Part shown: one piece after another, positions 1-8,443 of the stretch
Numbering within the stretch: position 1 is the stretch's first letter
Layout: the number at the start of each line of letters is the position of its first letter
Origin: Candidatus Delongbacteria bacterium
Lineage (GTDB): Bacteria > UBA4055
Direction of reading: 5' to 3'
Length of the DNA: 47,578 bases
Assembly: GCA_003477045.1 (NCBI GenBank)
Contig: DMTS01000015.1
Location: 2,837-50,414 of the forward strand
Program-made: the position numbers and the translations under genes
Notes under the pieces: model-generated
The model's database searches: none
The model's input: only the letters and a program-made list of their open reading frames with translations
What the model was told of the DNA's origin: nothing

Positions 1-249
1 TATCAAAACTATCCGAACCCGTTCAATCCTGTTACACAGATAACATTTGATCTGGCTAAGACATCTGATGTTAAGCTCATTGTATATAACATCAGCGGGC
101 AGAAAGTTACAGAACTTGCTAATGGAGTTATGAATGCAGGCAATCACGCTGTTGATTTTGATGGCAGCAAATTGAATTCAGGAGTTTATTACTATACTCT
201 CAAGTCTAATGGCGCGACAATAACGAAAAAGTTGATTCTAACTAAATAA
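1..249 (+). CDS. C-terminal fragment of a secreted protein with type IX (Por) sorting domain
   Basis: The frame is open from the first base of the window to a TAA at 247-249, so only the last 82 residues are present. They form a complete type IX secretion sorting domain: the NYPNPFNPVT signature at the left edge, the middle strand VKLIVYNISGQKV, then GVYYYTLKSNG and a short basic tail ending KKLILTK. Such domains take cargo across the outer membrane through the Por machinery and are normally removed or replaced by a surface anchor. The passenger lies outside the window, so its function cannot be stated. The domain is close in sequence to those of the proteins ending at 3263 and 13445. Confidence 0.9.
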   Translation, partial: YQNYPNPFNPVTQITFDLAKTSDVKLIVYNISGQKVTELANGVMNAGNHAVDFDGSKLNSGVYYYTLKSNGATITKKLILTK

Positions 250-264
250 ATTTTCAGTAAATTG

Positions 265-300
265 AACCGGACTGGAAATTACTGTCCGGTTTGATTATTT
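265..300 (+). terminator. Hairpin terminator after the first sorting-domain gene
   Basis: A perfect 8-bp stem, AACCGGAC at 265-272 and GTCCGGTT at 284-291, encloses an 11-nt loop and is followed by the T-rich stretch TGATTATTTT. It lies 15 nt after the stop at 249. The T tract is interrupted, so termination may be incomplete. Confidence 0.6.
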
Positions 301-362
301 TCTCGGAAATCAAAAAATTTATCTGTATATTAAACTTAAGGAATGAACGCACGGAGAAAGAA

Positions 363-3263
363 ATGAAACGAATGCTGATAGTAATATTTTTTACAACCGT
401 AAATATATTGTTTTCCACAATCTATTATGTAACACAGAACGGAGGCGGAAATTTTGACGGTTCTGCCTGGGAAAATTCTTACCCGGGGGATTCGTTGCAA
501 GTAGCAATTGACAGCACACATAGAGGCGACGAGGTCTGGGTCGCAAAAGGAATATACAAACCTAATTCATGGCCTCATTCACTTTCTCCCGGTCCTGAAA
601 GAGAAATGTACTTTGCCATATACACAGATTTGTATGGCGGATTCAGTGGTTCTGAAATTGATATTTCACAAAGAGATTTAAAAAACAATGAAACTATATT
701 ATCTGGTGATATAGGTTTTGTAGGTGATAATTCTGACAATTGCTATCATATAATGACAAACGGTCGATACGGCTCAAATGTTACAGTAATAATTGATGGA
801 GTGACTTTTACAGGCGGTAACGCTGAAGATACCTATGGAACCGGTTCTGCTTTTTACAACCATGATTCTGAATTGACCATAAGGAATTGTACTTTTCACA
901 ATAATCATTCAATTTTTTTAGGTGGAGCTTTAGGAAATAGATATAATTATGATTATAATACTTATATGATCGTAGAAAACTGCTTATTTTATAACAATTC
1001 TTCAAGATATGGTGGAGCGATTTTCAGTAACGGAGAATCAACAATCATTACAAATTGTACTATTGTAAATAACACAGCCTATGATGACGGTGGAGGAATT
1101 TATCTTGCGACCGAAGAATACGAATGGGAAGTTCAATTTGGTGTTAATGAAGTTTCTAACAATATTATTTGGGGAAATAATTGCGATACACAAATTTATC
1201 AATATGATACAGGTTATATAAAATTTTATTTTAATGCTATACAGGATGGTTACAGTGGTTTTGGTAATTATTTTTTATCATCAAATAATGAAGGAGATAC
1301 CAATTCTCCTTATTTCACTGATACGGATAAGAATGACTGGACACTACAATCAACATCTCCGTGCATTGACTTCGGTGTATATTGGAATGCTCCTGAAACA
1401 GATATAAATTTAGCCCCGAGGCCTCAGGGTCTAATATATGATATTGGAGCTTATGAGTTTAAAAATACAGAACCAAATGCTACATTGCCATCAGTTTCAA
1501 CATTACCTGCTGAGAACATATCTGCTACATATGCAACTTTAAAAGGAGATGTAACGGATGAAGGTAATGCTCAGGTCATTGCAAAAGGAATAAAATACAG
1601 CACTAGTAACGGATTCGATCCTGAGACAGAAGGTAAACTCGTAAGGCTATTAGAGCTTATAGATGCAGGGGCGTTTGAGTTGTTTGTTACTAATTTATCT
1701 CCAAATACAATATACTACTACAGAGCATATTGTGAAAATAAATTTGGATATTCTTATGCAGATAATGAGCTTTCTTTTACGACTTCAGATTCTATAGTAA
1801 TAAACCCTGATGCAAACGGAATAGTATATATCAAAGAAGAAGGTACCGGAGATGGGTCATCCTGGAGCAATGCTTTAAATGGTTATGAATTACAGAACGG
1901 TATTGATCATCCTGATGCGACTGAAATATGGGTTGCAAAAGGTATTTATGTACCGAATGGCTGGCCTTTAGTAGATGTTTATCATGGAACTACCGAAAGA
2001 GAGAAGCACTTTAGAATAAGACCGAATAAAAAATTGTATGGCGGTTACAACGGTATTGAAACATCAATTGATCAAAGGGATATAAAAGAAAACGAAACCA
2101 TTCTATCAGGAGATATTGGAGTGAAAGGATATTCGGAAGATAACTGCTATCATGTAATCTATAATGGTGGCACATTAATAGACAATTCTGCTGTAATTGA
2201 CGGATTTACTATAACGGATGGCAATGCAGACGGTACATTAAGGTACAGCACGCTTTTGGGCGGTGGTATTTACAACCGGGCATGTTCACCCAGAATATCC
2301 AAATGCCTTATTAAGAATAATTATGCAATAGTAGGTGGTGGAGTTGCAGTTGGTTCAGACCCTGCTTATCCAATAATTGAAAATTGCACAGTTACAGGAA
2401 ACATTGCAGAATTATATGGAGGTGGTATTGAAAACGAAGGAGCATACCCCACAATTCAAAACTGCTTGATATCAAATAATACAGCCGGTAAAGAAGGAGG
2501 CGGCATTTACCATTGGGCGGAGTATATTACTTTTGGCGATTCAGACACACTCAAAATTTTTAATTCTACAATCGTAAAAAATATTGCCCCTATAGGAAGT
2601 GGGATTCAAATAAAAAGCGATTGTATGACAGGATTCAATCGTGAAATTATACAAAATAGTGTAATTTGGGGAGATTCTTCCGCATTCACATTTGAGTATG
2701 AAGCTCTATATGGCTCGATACAAACGATTTCATATTGCGGAATAACAGGCGGATACTCCGGTGAAGGAAATATTGACCTCTCTTCCGACAACTCAGGCGA
2801 TCCGAACTCGCCCTATTTCTCGGACCCTGAAAGCGGCAACTGGATGATTCAGGAATATTCACCGCTTCGGGACGCGGGAGTTTGGACTTCCAATGTGCCT
2901 TTATCTGATCTTGCCGGTTTTTCAAGAGACGCTATTCCAGATATAGGTTGTTATGAATACGATCCGACTTCAATTGAAGACACAGAATCGGTTCTGCCGC
3001 GCACTACCGAACTTTATCAGAATTATCCGAATCCTTTCAATCCGGCTACGAACATCAAGTTTGCTTTGAGCAAATCAGGTAAAGTTGAGTTGTCTGTTTT
3101 TAACATAGCTGGTCAGCTTGTGCGAAAAATTATTGATAAAGAAATGGCAGCTGGTTACCACAATGTAAAGTTCGAAGCGGATGATCTAAATTCCGGATTG
3201 TATTTCTACAAGCTCATAGCTGGCGGAAAAGAGCTTACAAAAAAGATGCTCATGGTAAAATAA
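363..3263 (+). CDS. Secreted duplicated beta-helix protein with type IX sorting domain
   Basis: The reading frame extends up to a TTG at 291, but ATG 363 is the likely start: GGAG at 353-356 precedes it by 6 nt and it opens directly into a signal peptide (MKRMLIVIFFTTVNILFS). The mature protein contains two copies of one module. Each begins with a YVTQNGGG/YIKEEGTG-like strand, continues through (I/V)WVAKGIY.PN.WP and NETILSGDIG, then runs into Asn/Gly-rich rungs typical of right-handed parallel beta-helices (DUF1565/choice-of-anchor type), and ends in SPCIDFG or SPLRDAG. A fibronectin-like segment joins the copies around residues 380-480. The C-terminus is a type IX sorting domain (YQNYPNPFNPATNIKF). 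A surface carbohydrate-binding or adhesin-like role is inferred; no catalytic residues were recognised. Confidence 0.85.
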   Translation: MKRMLIVIFFTTVNILFSTIYYVTQNGGGNFDGSAWENSYPGDSLQVAIDSTHRGDEVWVAKGIYKPNSWPHSLSPGPEREMYFAIYTDLYGGFSGSEIDISQRDLKNNETILSGDIGFVGDNSDNCYHIMTNGRYGSNVTVIIDGVTFTGGNAEDTYGTGSAFYNHDSELTIRNCTFHNNHSIFLGGALGNRYNYDYNTYMIVENCLFYNNSSRYGGAIFSNGESTIITNCTIVNNTAYDDGGGIYLATEEYEWEVQFGVNEVSNNIIWGNNCDTQIYQYDTGYIKFYFNAIQDGYSGFGNYFLSSNNEGDTNSPYFTDTDKNDWTLQSTSPCIDFGVYWNAPETDINLAPRPQGLIYDIGAYEFKNTEPNATLPSVSTLPAENISATYATLKGDVTDEGNAQVIAKGIKYSTSNGFDPETEGKLVRLLELIDAGAFELFVTNLSPNTIYYYRAYCENKFGYSYADNELSFTTSDSIVINPDANGIVYIKEEGTGDGSSWSNALNGYELQNGIDHPDATEIWVAKGIYVPNGWPLVDVYHGTTEREKHFRIRPNKKLYGGYNGIETSIDQRDIKENETILSGDIGVKGYSEDNCYHVIYNGGTLIDNSAVIDGFTITDGNADGTLRYSTLLGGGIYNRACSPRISKCLIKNNYAIVGGGVAVGSDPAYPIIENCTVTGNIAELYGGGIENEGAYPTIQNCLISNNTAGKEGGGIYHWAEYITFGDSDTLKIFNSTIVKNIAPIGSGIQIKSDCMTGFNREIIQNSVIWGDSSAFTFEYEALYGSIQTISYCGITGGYSGEGNIDLSSDNSGDPNSPYFSDPESGNWMIQEYSPLRDAGVWTSNVPLSDLAGFSRDAIPDIGCYEYDPTSIEDTESVLPRTTELYQNYPNPFNPATNIKFALSKSGKVELSVFNIAGQLVRKIIDKEMAAGYHNVKFEADDLNSGLYFYKLIAGGKELTKKMLMVK

Positions 3264-3294
3264 TTGTAACTTTACTGTCTTTTTTTATTATATT
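3264..3294 (+). promoter_or_regulatory. Candidate promoter of the first papain-like peptidase
   Basis: TTGTAA at 3264-3269 is 16 nt from TATTAT at 3286-3291, which overlaps TATATT at 3289-3294. The start codon is at 3301, so a transcript from this promoter would have almost no leader. No Shine-Dalgarno is visible before 3301. Confidence 0.35.
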
Positions 3295-3300
3295 GCCAGA

Positions 3301-5826
3301 ATGAGAAAATTTCTTTTTTCATATTTTCTTTTGGTTTGCTTTTTTCTCTCCGCAGAAATGGCCGATCACGCTATCTACCCGAGCGGGGATCCATTGACAT
3401 CAGGGGGCTGGAAGGAACCTTCACCGGAACAGATGAAAATGATTGATTCCCTAAAAGTTTTTAAACCTGACAAATTTATTGTTAAAGACACTCTTCCAGA
3501 CAGCGTTGACAATTCGATAAGCGTTTATTTCAGACCAGTTTTTTCACAGTATGCGAATGAATGTGCTCAGGCAGCCGGTGTCGGTTACACTTTCACCTAT
3601 GAATTGAACAGGATGCGCGGTACAAACGCAAATTTCAATAAGAACCAATTCCCGCATTATTTTACATACAATTTCCTGAACAGCGGGAGCGAAGGTGAAG
3701 GATCAAATTATTTTGACGGCTGGGAGATCCTTAAACGGGAAGGCTGCCCTTACAATCAGGACTATGGGGGAATGGTGCCGACAGACGACCCTGATCTGAG
3801 AGAAATTCTCTGGATGACCGGGTACGATAAATACGAAAGGGCCATGGAGAACAGAGTATGCGAAGTGATCGCATTACCATGCGGAACTCCCGAAGGCCTT
3901 GATGACCTTAAAAGATGGCTTTTCGACCACGGTAACGGTTCAATTTACGGAGGCGTGGCAGTTTTTTCAGCCGGTGTCTTGTACACATGGCAGACAGATA
4001 CTCTTCATCAGAACACACCACATTCCGGAGAATCAGTTATTACTAAATGGCATACAACAGTCAATCACGCCATGACAATAGCTGGCTATAATGATTCTAT
4101 CCGCTATGACTATAACGGTGACGGAAGATTTACCAATGATCTTGATATCAACGGAGACTTGGTTGTTGATATGAAAGACTGGGAGATCGGAGCACTTCTA
4201 ATGGTCAACTCATGGGGTTACACATGGGGCGATAACGGCAGAAGCTGGGTAATGTATAATACGCTTGGATATAAGCACTGGGAAGGCGGTATCTGGACTC
4301 AGACTGCTCACGCAATCAACACTTTTGATTACTATACTCCCCTGCTAAAACTACGCGCTGAAATTGATTATCCCGACAGGAACAATCTTAAGATATACGC
4401 AGGTGTTTCTAGTGATTCCGGTTCTTTCAAACCCGATAAAATAATGGATTGCCTGATGCTTGATCACGCCGGCGGCAATTATCCTATGTCCGGTGATTCG
4501 TCTTATATTGACATAGGTCTTGATATTACTTCCCTTATTGCAGATATTGAAAACAATTCCGTAGCTGAAATATTTCTTTGTGTTGCTGAAAGAGATAGTT
4601 TTTTCACTTCAGTAGGAAAAATAATTTCGATGTCAGTTACTGATGAATGGGGCAATACTGTATCCTGTGCTGAAACTAATCTACAAATAGCAGATAATGA
4701 TACGACTTATTTGAGTGTAGTTCTTCCGGTATATTATAACACTCCTCTGATCACTGTAAGTGCATTACCGGAAATTATACCTGAGGAACCTTATTTTTTT
4801 CAAATGATATCAAGAGGCGGTCGGGATCCGTATAATTGGAATTTTATAATTGATTATACAGAAAATGAAAATACAAATGATTTCCCTTCGGGAGAATTCA
4901 CTGCTGCTGTTCTGCCCCATAACAACCCCGATAACGATATAATACCCGTCGAACTTGAATTCCGGTTCCCTTTTTTTGGAAACTTTTATGATTCTGTTTT
5001 TGTTTCTACAGACGGTTATATTTGTTTTGAAAATAAATATTACTACATTCAGGATGAGTTAAGCTTGATTGAAAATAAAGTGATAGCTCCTCATGCGGCA
5101 GAACTTACCTGCTATCCTACCAACGGAGACGGAATCTATTTTCTCTCGGCTATAAATTTCTTCACGGTTATATGGGATTCCGCTACAAGAACTGACAGCT
5201 TCGCAAATATAAAATTTGCTTGCAGAATTTACTCTGACGGAAAGATCGAATTCTTTCATGCCGACTATATTACTGAAGGCGCTGATTGGTATAGCGGAAT
5301 ATCAAACGGAGATTCTAAAAATTATATCATTTCCGGTATCAGCGGAATTTATGATCCGTCAGGAAAGAATATTACCCTTAATGCTCCTGATTTCCCTAAT
5401 GGTTTAGCTATAAATGGCTCCGGAGTTCTGTCAGGAACGATCCATGAATACGATAAATCATGGATTCTTAAAATCAGGATCACAGACTGGAATGGAATAT
5501 CATCTGAAAAAGAGATCGGCATCTCATCCTCTACTGCTATGGAAGAAGAAACCGTTTCCGATAAAGATTTTTTTATGAACTTTCCCAACCCGTTTAATTC
5601 CGTTACAGAAATCAGGTTCAGCTTGAACCAAAGCGGAAATTTTTCTCTGATTATCTTTAATTCAAGCGGGCAGATAGCTTGCAAGATATTTGATAACAGT
5701 TTTTTAAAAAAAGGAACCCACACTTTAGTTTGGCGACCCGAAAATTATTCTTCAGGTATTTATTACTCAATACTGACGGACGGATCTGGAAGTTCATTCT
5801 GCTGCAAAATGCTTCTTTTAAAATAA
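3301..5826 (+). CDS. Secreted papain-like (C1) cysteine peptidase 1, with calcium-loop insertion and type IX sorting domain
   Basis: First of four tandem paralogues. A signal peptide (MRKFLFSYFLLVCFFLSA) leads into a pro-region and a papain-fold domain. The catalytic residues are Cys88 (in NECAQAAG), His256 (in NHAMTIAGYND) and Asn303 (in MVNSWG), with Gln83 as likely oxyanion residue. Between His and Asn, residues 270-293 hold two contiguous acidic loops, DYNGDGRFTND and DINGDLVVDMKD, resembling dockerin/EF-hand calcium loops. Papain has about 16 residues between these two positions; here there are 47. After the protease come beta-rich regions including a split He_PIG-type Ig domain, then a type IX sorting domain (NFPNPFNSVTEIRFS). 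This is the most divergent copy: its SQYANECAQ replaces the GSC-type motif of the others. The start has no clear ribosome binding site, but ATG 3301 opens directly onto the signal peptide. Confidence 0.88.
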   Translation: MRKFLFSYFLLVCFFLSAEMADHAIYPSGDPLTSGGWKEPSPEQMKMIDSLKVFKPDKFIVKDTLPDSVDNSISVYFRPVFSQYANECAQAAGVGYTFTYELNRMRGTNANFNKNQFPHYFTYNFLNSGSEGEGSNYFDGWEILKREGCPYNQDYGGMVPTDDPDLREILWMTGYDKYERAMENRVCEVIALPCGTPEGLDDLKRWLFDHGNGSIYGGVAVFSAGVLYTWQTDTLHQNTPHSGESVITKWHTTVNHAMTIAGYNDSIRYDYNGDGRFTNDLDINGDLVVDMKDWEIGALLMVNSWGYTWGDNGRSWVMYNTLGYKHWEGGIWTQTAHAINTFDYYTPLLKLRAEIDYPDRNNLKIYAGVSSDSGSFKPDKIMDCLMLDHAGGNYPMSGDSSYIDIGLDITSLIADIENNSVAEIFLCVAERDSFFTSVGKIISMSVTDEWGNTVSCAETNLQIADNDTTYLSVVLPVYYNTPLITVSALPEIIPEEPYFFQMISRGGRDPYNWNFIIDYTENENTNDFPSGEFTAAVLPHNNPDNDIIPVELEFRFPFFGNFYDSVFVSTDGYICFENKYYYIQDELSLIENKVIAPHAAELTCYPTNGDGIYFLSAINFFTVIWDSATRTDSFANIKFACRIYSDGKIEFFHADYITEGADWYSGISNGDSKNYIISGISGIYDPSGKNITLNAPDFPNGLAINGSGVLSGTIHEYDKSWILKIRITDWNGISSEKEIGISSSTAMEEETVSDKDFFMNFPNPFNSVTEIRFSLNQSGNFSLIIFNSSGQIACKIFDNSFLKKGTHTLVWRPENYSSGIYYSILTDGSGSSFCCKMLLLK

Positions 5827-5838
5827 TTTTTATTTCTA

Positions 5839-5867
5839 TTTACAATTTTATCCGCTTTTGTTACTAT
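5839..5867 (+). promoter_or_regulatory. Candidate promoter of the second papain-like peptidase
   Basis: TTTACA at 5839-5844, a 17-nt spacer and TACTAT at 5862-5867 resemble a housekeeping-sigma promoter, 26 nt before the start at 5893. The arrangement matches the candidate at 8381-8409. Confidence 0.4.
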
Positions 5868-5892
5868 TTAGTAAAATATTTTGGAGAAAAAA

Positions 5893-8343
5893 ATGAAAAT
5901 ATCTGTATTAGCAGCCTTAATAATTGTAAACTCCTTTCTGTTCGGTGAGCTCTATAACGCAAACCCCGATCCTTACGGAGATCCATGGATCGTGGGCGGA
6001 GTTTCCGAACCGACACCCGAGCAGATGGCCAGATTCAATGCAATTCCTAAACTTGTCTTACCGGATACTTACAAAGACAGAAAGGACCCTCTCCCGTCAT
6101 CAATTGACAACTCCCTGCTGCCCTATTTCAGACCGGTTTTCACCCAAAAGAACGGAAGCTGCGGACAGGCAAGCGGAGTAGGCTATAATTTTACTTATGA
6201 AATAAATCTTGAAAGAGGAACTGCAGCAAATGTACTTGTAAATCAGTTTCCTACTCATCATACCTATAATTTTCTGAACGACGGGTATGACAACGGATCG
6301 TGGTACTTTGACGGATGGGAAATCATCAAAGCCAACGGCGTACCGGATTGCGATACTTATGGCGGCATGTATCCGCTCGTTAATACTGCCGTGACATGGA
6401 TGAACGGCTACGAGGGCTGGGATATCGGTATGAATAATCGCGTTAAAGAGCTCATCAATATTCAGGTCGGCACTCCCGAAGGTCTTCTAACTCTAAAACA
6501 ATGGTTTATAGACCATGCAGACGGTTCCACAAACGGAGGTGTAGTCAATTTTGCTGCGGGAGTTTCCGGCGAGTACTGGACAGGAACGCTTCCTGCAGGC
6601 ACCCCCAACGCAGGTCAATATGTTATAAAGATGTGGGGCTCTGTAATGAATCATGCGATGACATTTACGGGTTACGATGATTCTATCAGGGTAGATTACA
6701 ATAACGACGGCCGGTACACCAATGATCTCGATATCACCGGTGATGAAATTGTTGATATGAAAGACTGGGAGATCGGCGGACTCAGAATGGTTAATTCATG
6801 GGGAACAACATGGGGCAATTCCGGAAAAGCGTGGGTAATGTACCGTACGCTGGCATTAGATATATCAGAAGGCGGTATCTGGAATAATGTCGTTAGCTCA
6901 ATCAGAGTTAAAGAATCGTTTACTCCGACATTAAAACTCAAAGCTGTAGTGAATCATAACGAAAGAACTGATGTAAAGATCTTTGCAGGTGTAGCTTCAG
7001 ATACATCTGCAACTTTTCCTGAACACATACTCCCATTCCCGCTATTCGTTTATCAGGGAGGATATTATGGAATGGTAGGCGATACGAACGAAATTGAATT
7101 CGGACTGGATATTACACCTCTTCTCGCTTATGTAAATCCGGATGAGCCTGTAAAATATTTTATATGTTTAAATGAAGTTGACCCCTATAATTACGGCGAA
7201 GGTGAGATAATTTCATTCTCTGTAATTGATGCTGATTCAAATGAGACCGTTTCTGCCCAGTCCCCCGTTTACATTGAAAATAATGCAACAACATATATGT
7301 CGCTGATAAAATCTTCAAGTTTTAATCCGCCTGAGATTGTAACTGGTTCGTTGCCTACAGCTACTCAAAACGAATTATATTCTTACGATCTGACTGCTCA
7401 GAACGGTTCTGCTCCTTATGCTTGGAGAATCAAATACGATTATGCTCAAATTGATAATATTTCAAATTTTCAGGAAGAGGCGGACAGTCTGCTGATCACT
7501 AATGATGATGATGACGGTTTCGGTATAATTGATCTTGACTTCGAGTTCCCGTTCTACGGAAAACTTTATGATCAGATTACTATCTCAACAAACGGTTCAA
7601 TACTTTTCGGCGGCGTTTTTGAATTTATTACTACAGAAGTAAATATTATGTCGGCAAGAAATATTACACCCTACGCAGCTGATCTGGCAAGCGTTTCTTC
7701 TTACGGTGAAGGTATTTTCTTTTATAAAAATACCGAATATATCGAAGTAAGATGGATAACATCCACTTATTTAGATACTGAAGCAAGTATTGATTTCGCT
7801 GCAAAATTGTATTCATCTGGAAATATCGAATTCTTTTACGGAGAAAATTTGTCAACTGAAATCATCTGGGCTTCAGGAATTTCTGACGGAAATGAAAATA
7901 ATTGTCTTATGTCCTGTTTGTCAAATACAAATGATCCTTCAGGTTTGAAAACAAAATTTATCGTTTCGGACTTTCCGTATGGAATGGGACTGAGCGAATC
8001 CGGTGTTTTCGGCGGAACTTTAACCTGCACTCCAAATACATGGAATATTATGTTCAGTGTTACAGATCTCAATAACATATCTTCGCTGAAGGTACTTCCT
8101 TTCTCACTGATTGCGCCGATGGGTATTCCCGGAAATATCAGCGTCGCCGCTTCTGTTTCATCGGCTATACTTACATGGGACGCTGTTTCGGGTGCTACTG
8201 TCTATAACATTTACAGATCAAATCTTCCTTATGGAACTTATACTAAGTTAGGAACTTCTCCCACACCGCCTTATGAAGACACAGAAATATCCGGTTCAAA
8301 TAAGTATTTCTATTACATAACTGCGGATAATCTTAAAAAATAA
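5893..8343 (+). CDS. Secreted papain-like (C1) cysteine peptidase 2, calcium-loop insertion, FN3 C-terminus
   Basis: ATG 5893 is chosen over the in-frame TTG at 5881 because GGAG at 5883-5886 lies 6 nt before it and the signal peptide (MKISVLAALIIVNSFLFG) starts there; the protein is 816 aa. Catalytic residues are Cys90 (in QKNGSCGQASG), His254 (in MNHAMTF) and Asn301 (in MVNSWG). The insertion between His and Asn, at bases 6694-6765, reads DYNNDGRYTND then DITGDEIVDMKD. Downstream is a He_PIG Ig-like domain split by a beta-rich insertion (FEFPFYGKLYD, STNGSILFGG). Instead of a type IX sorting domain, the protein ends in a fibronectin type III module (ILTWDAVSGATVYNIYRS, then KYFYYITADN). How it is exported past the periplasm or retained is therefore unclear. 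A terminator follows at 8365. Confidence 0.87.
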   Translation: MKISVLAALIIVNSFLFGELYNANPDPYGDPWIVGGVSEPTPEQMARFNAIPKLVLPDTYKDRKDPLPSSIDNSLLPYFRPVFTQKNGSCGQASGVGYNFTYEINLERGTAANVLVNQFPTHHTYNFLNDGYDNGSWYFDGWEIIKANGVPDCDTYGGMYPLVNTAVTWMNGYEGWDIGMNNRVKELINIQVGTPEGLLTLKQWFIDHADGSTNGGVVNFAAGVSGEYWTGTLPAGTPNAGQYVIKMWGSVMNHAMTFTGYDDSIRVDYNNDGRYTNDLDITGDEIVDMKDWEIGGLRMVNSWGTTWGNSGKAWVMYRTLALDISEGGIWNNVVSSIRVKESFTPTLKLKAVVNHNERTDVKIFAGVASDTSATFPEHILPFPLFVYQGGYYGMVGDTNEIEFGLDITPLLAYVNPDEPVKYFICLNEVDPYNYGEGEIISFSVIDADSNETVSAQSPVYIENNATTYMSLIKSSSFNPPEIVTGSLPTATQNELYSYDLTAQNGSAPYAWRIKYDYAQIDNISNFQEEADSLLITNDDDDGFGIIDLDFEFPFYGKLYDQITISTNGSILFGGVFEFITTEVNIMSARNITPYAADLASVSSYGEGIFFYKNTEYIEVRWITSTYLDTEASIDFAAKLYSSGNIEFFYGENLSTEIIWASGISDGNENNCLMSCLSNTNDPSGLKTKFIVSDFPYGMGLSESGVFGGTLTCTPNTWNIMFSVTDLNNISSLKVLPFSLIAPMGIPGNISVAASVSSAILTWDAVSGATVYNIYRSNLPYGTYTKLGTSPTPPYEDTEISGSNKYFYYITADNLKK

Positions 8344-8364
8344 TTCTTGGTTAAACATCGAATT

Positions 8365-8404
8365 AAAGGAAATTGTTAACTTTACAATTTCCTTTTCTTT
8401 TATT
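8365..8404 (+). terminator. Rho-independent terminator after peptidase 2
   Basis: A perfect 12-bp stem, AAAGGAAATTGT at 8365-8376 and ACAATTTCCTTT at 8384-8395, has a 7-nt loop and is followed by TCTTTTATTATATT. Its right arm also contains the -35-like box of the next candidate promoter. Confidence 0.8.
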
Positions 8405-8409
8405 ATATT
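8381..8409 (+). promoter_or_regulatory. Candidate promoter for the peptidase 3-4 operon, overlapping the terminator
   Basis: TTTACA at 8381-8386, a 17-nt spacer and TATATT at 8404-8409. The -35-like box lies in the loop and right arm of the upstream terminator hairpin, so terminator and promoter appear to share bases. The predicted leader is about 30 nt to ATG 8444. Confidence 0.45.
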
Positions 8410-8443
8410 CAGATAATTGAAAAAAATTAAAAGGATGTATTCC

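Noticed and set aside
291..362. Extended N-terminus of the beta-helix protein from TTG 291
   Set aside because: The extra residues overlap the upstream terminator hairpin and would place a charged segment before the signal peptide; ATG 363 has a proper ribosome binding site.
8417..8443. TTG 8417 or ATG 8435 as start of peptidase 3
   Set aside because: Neither has a well-spaced ribosome binding site, and ATG 8444 gives a clean signal peptide matching the paralogues.
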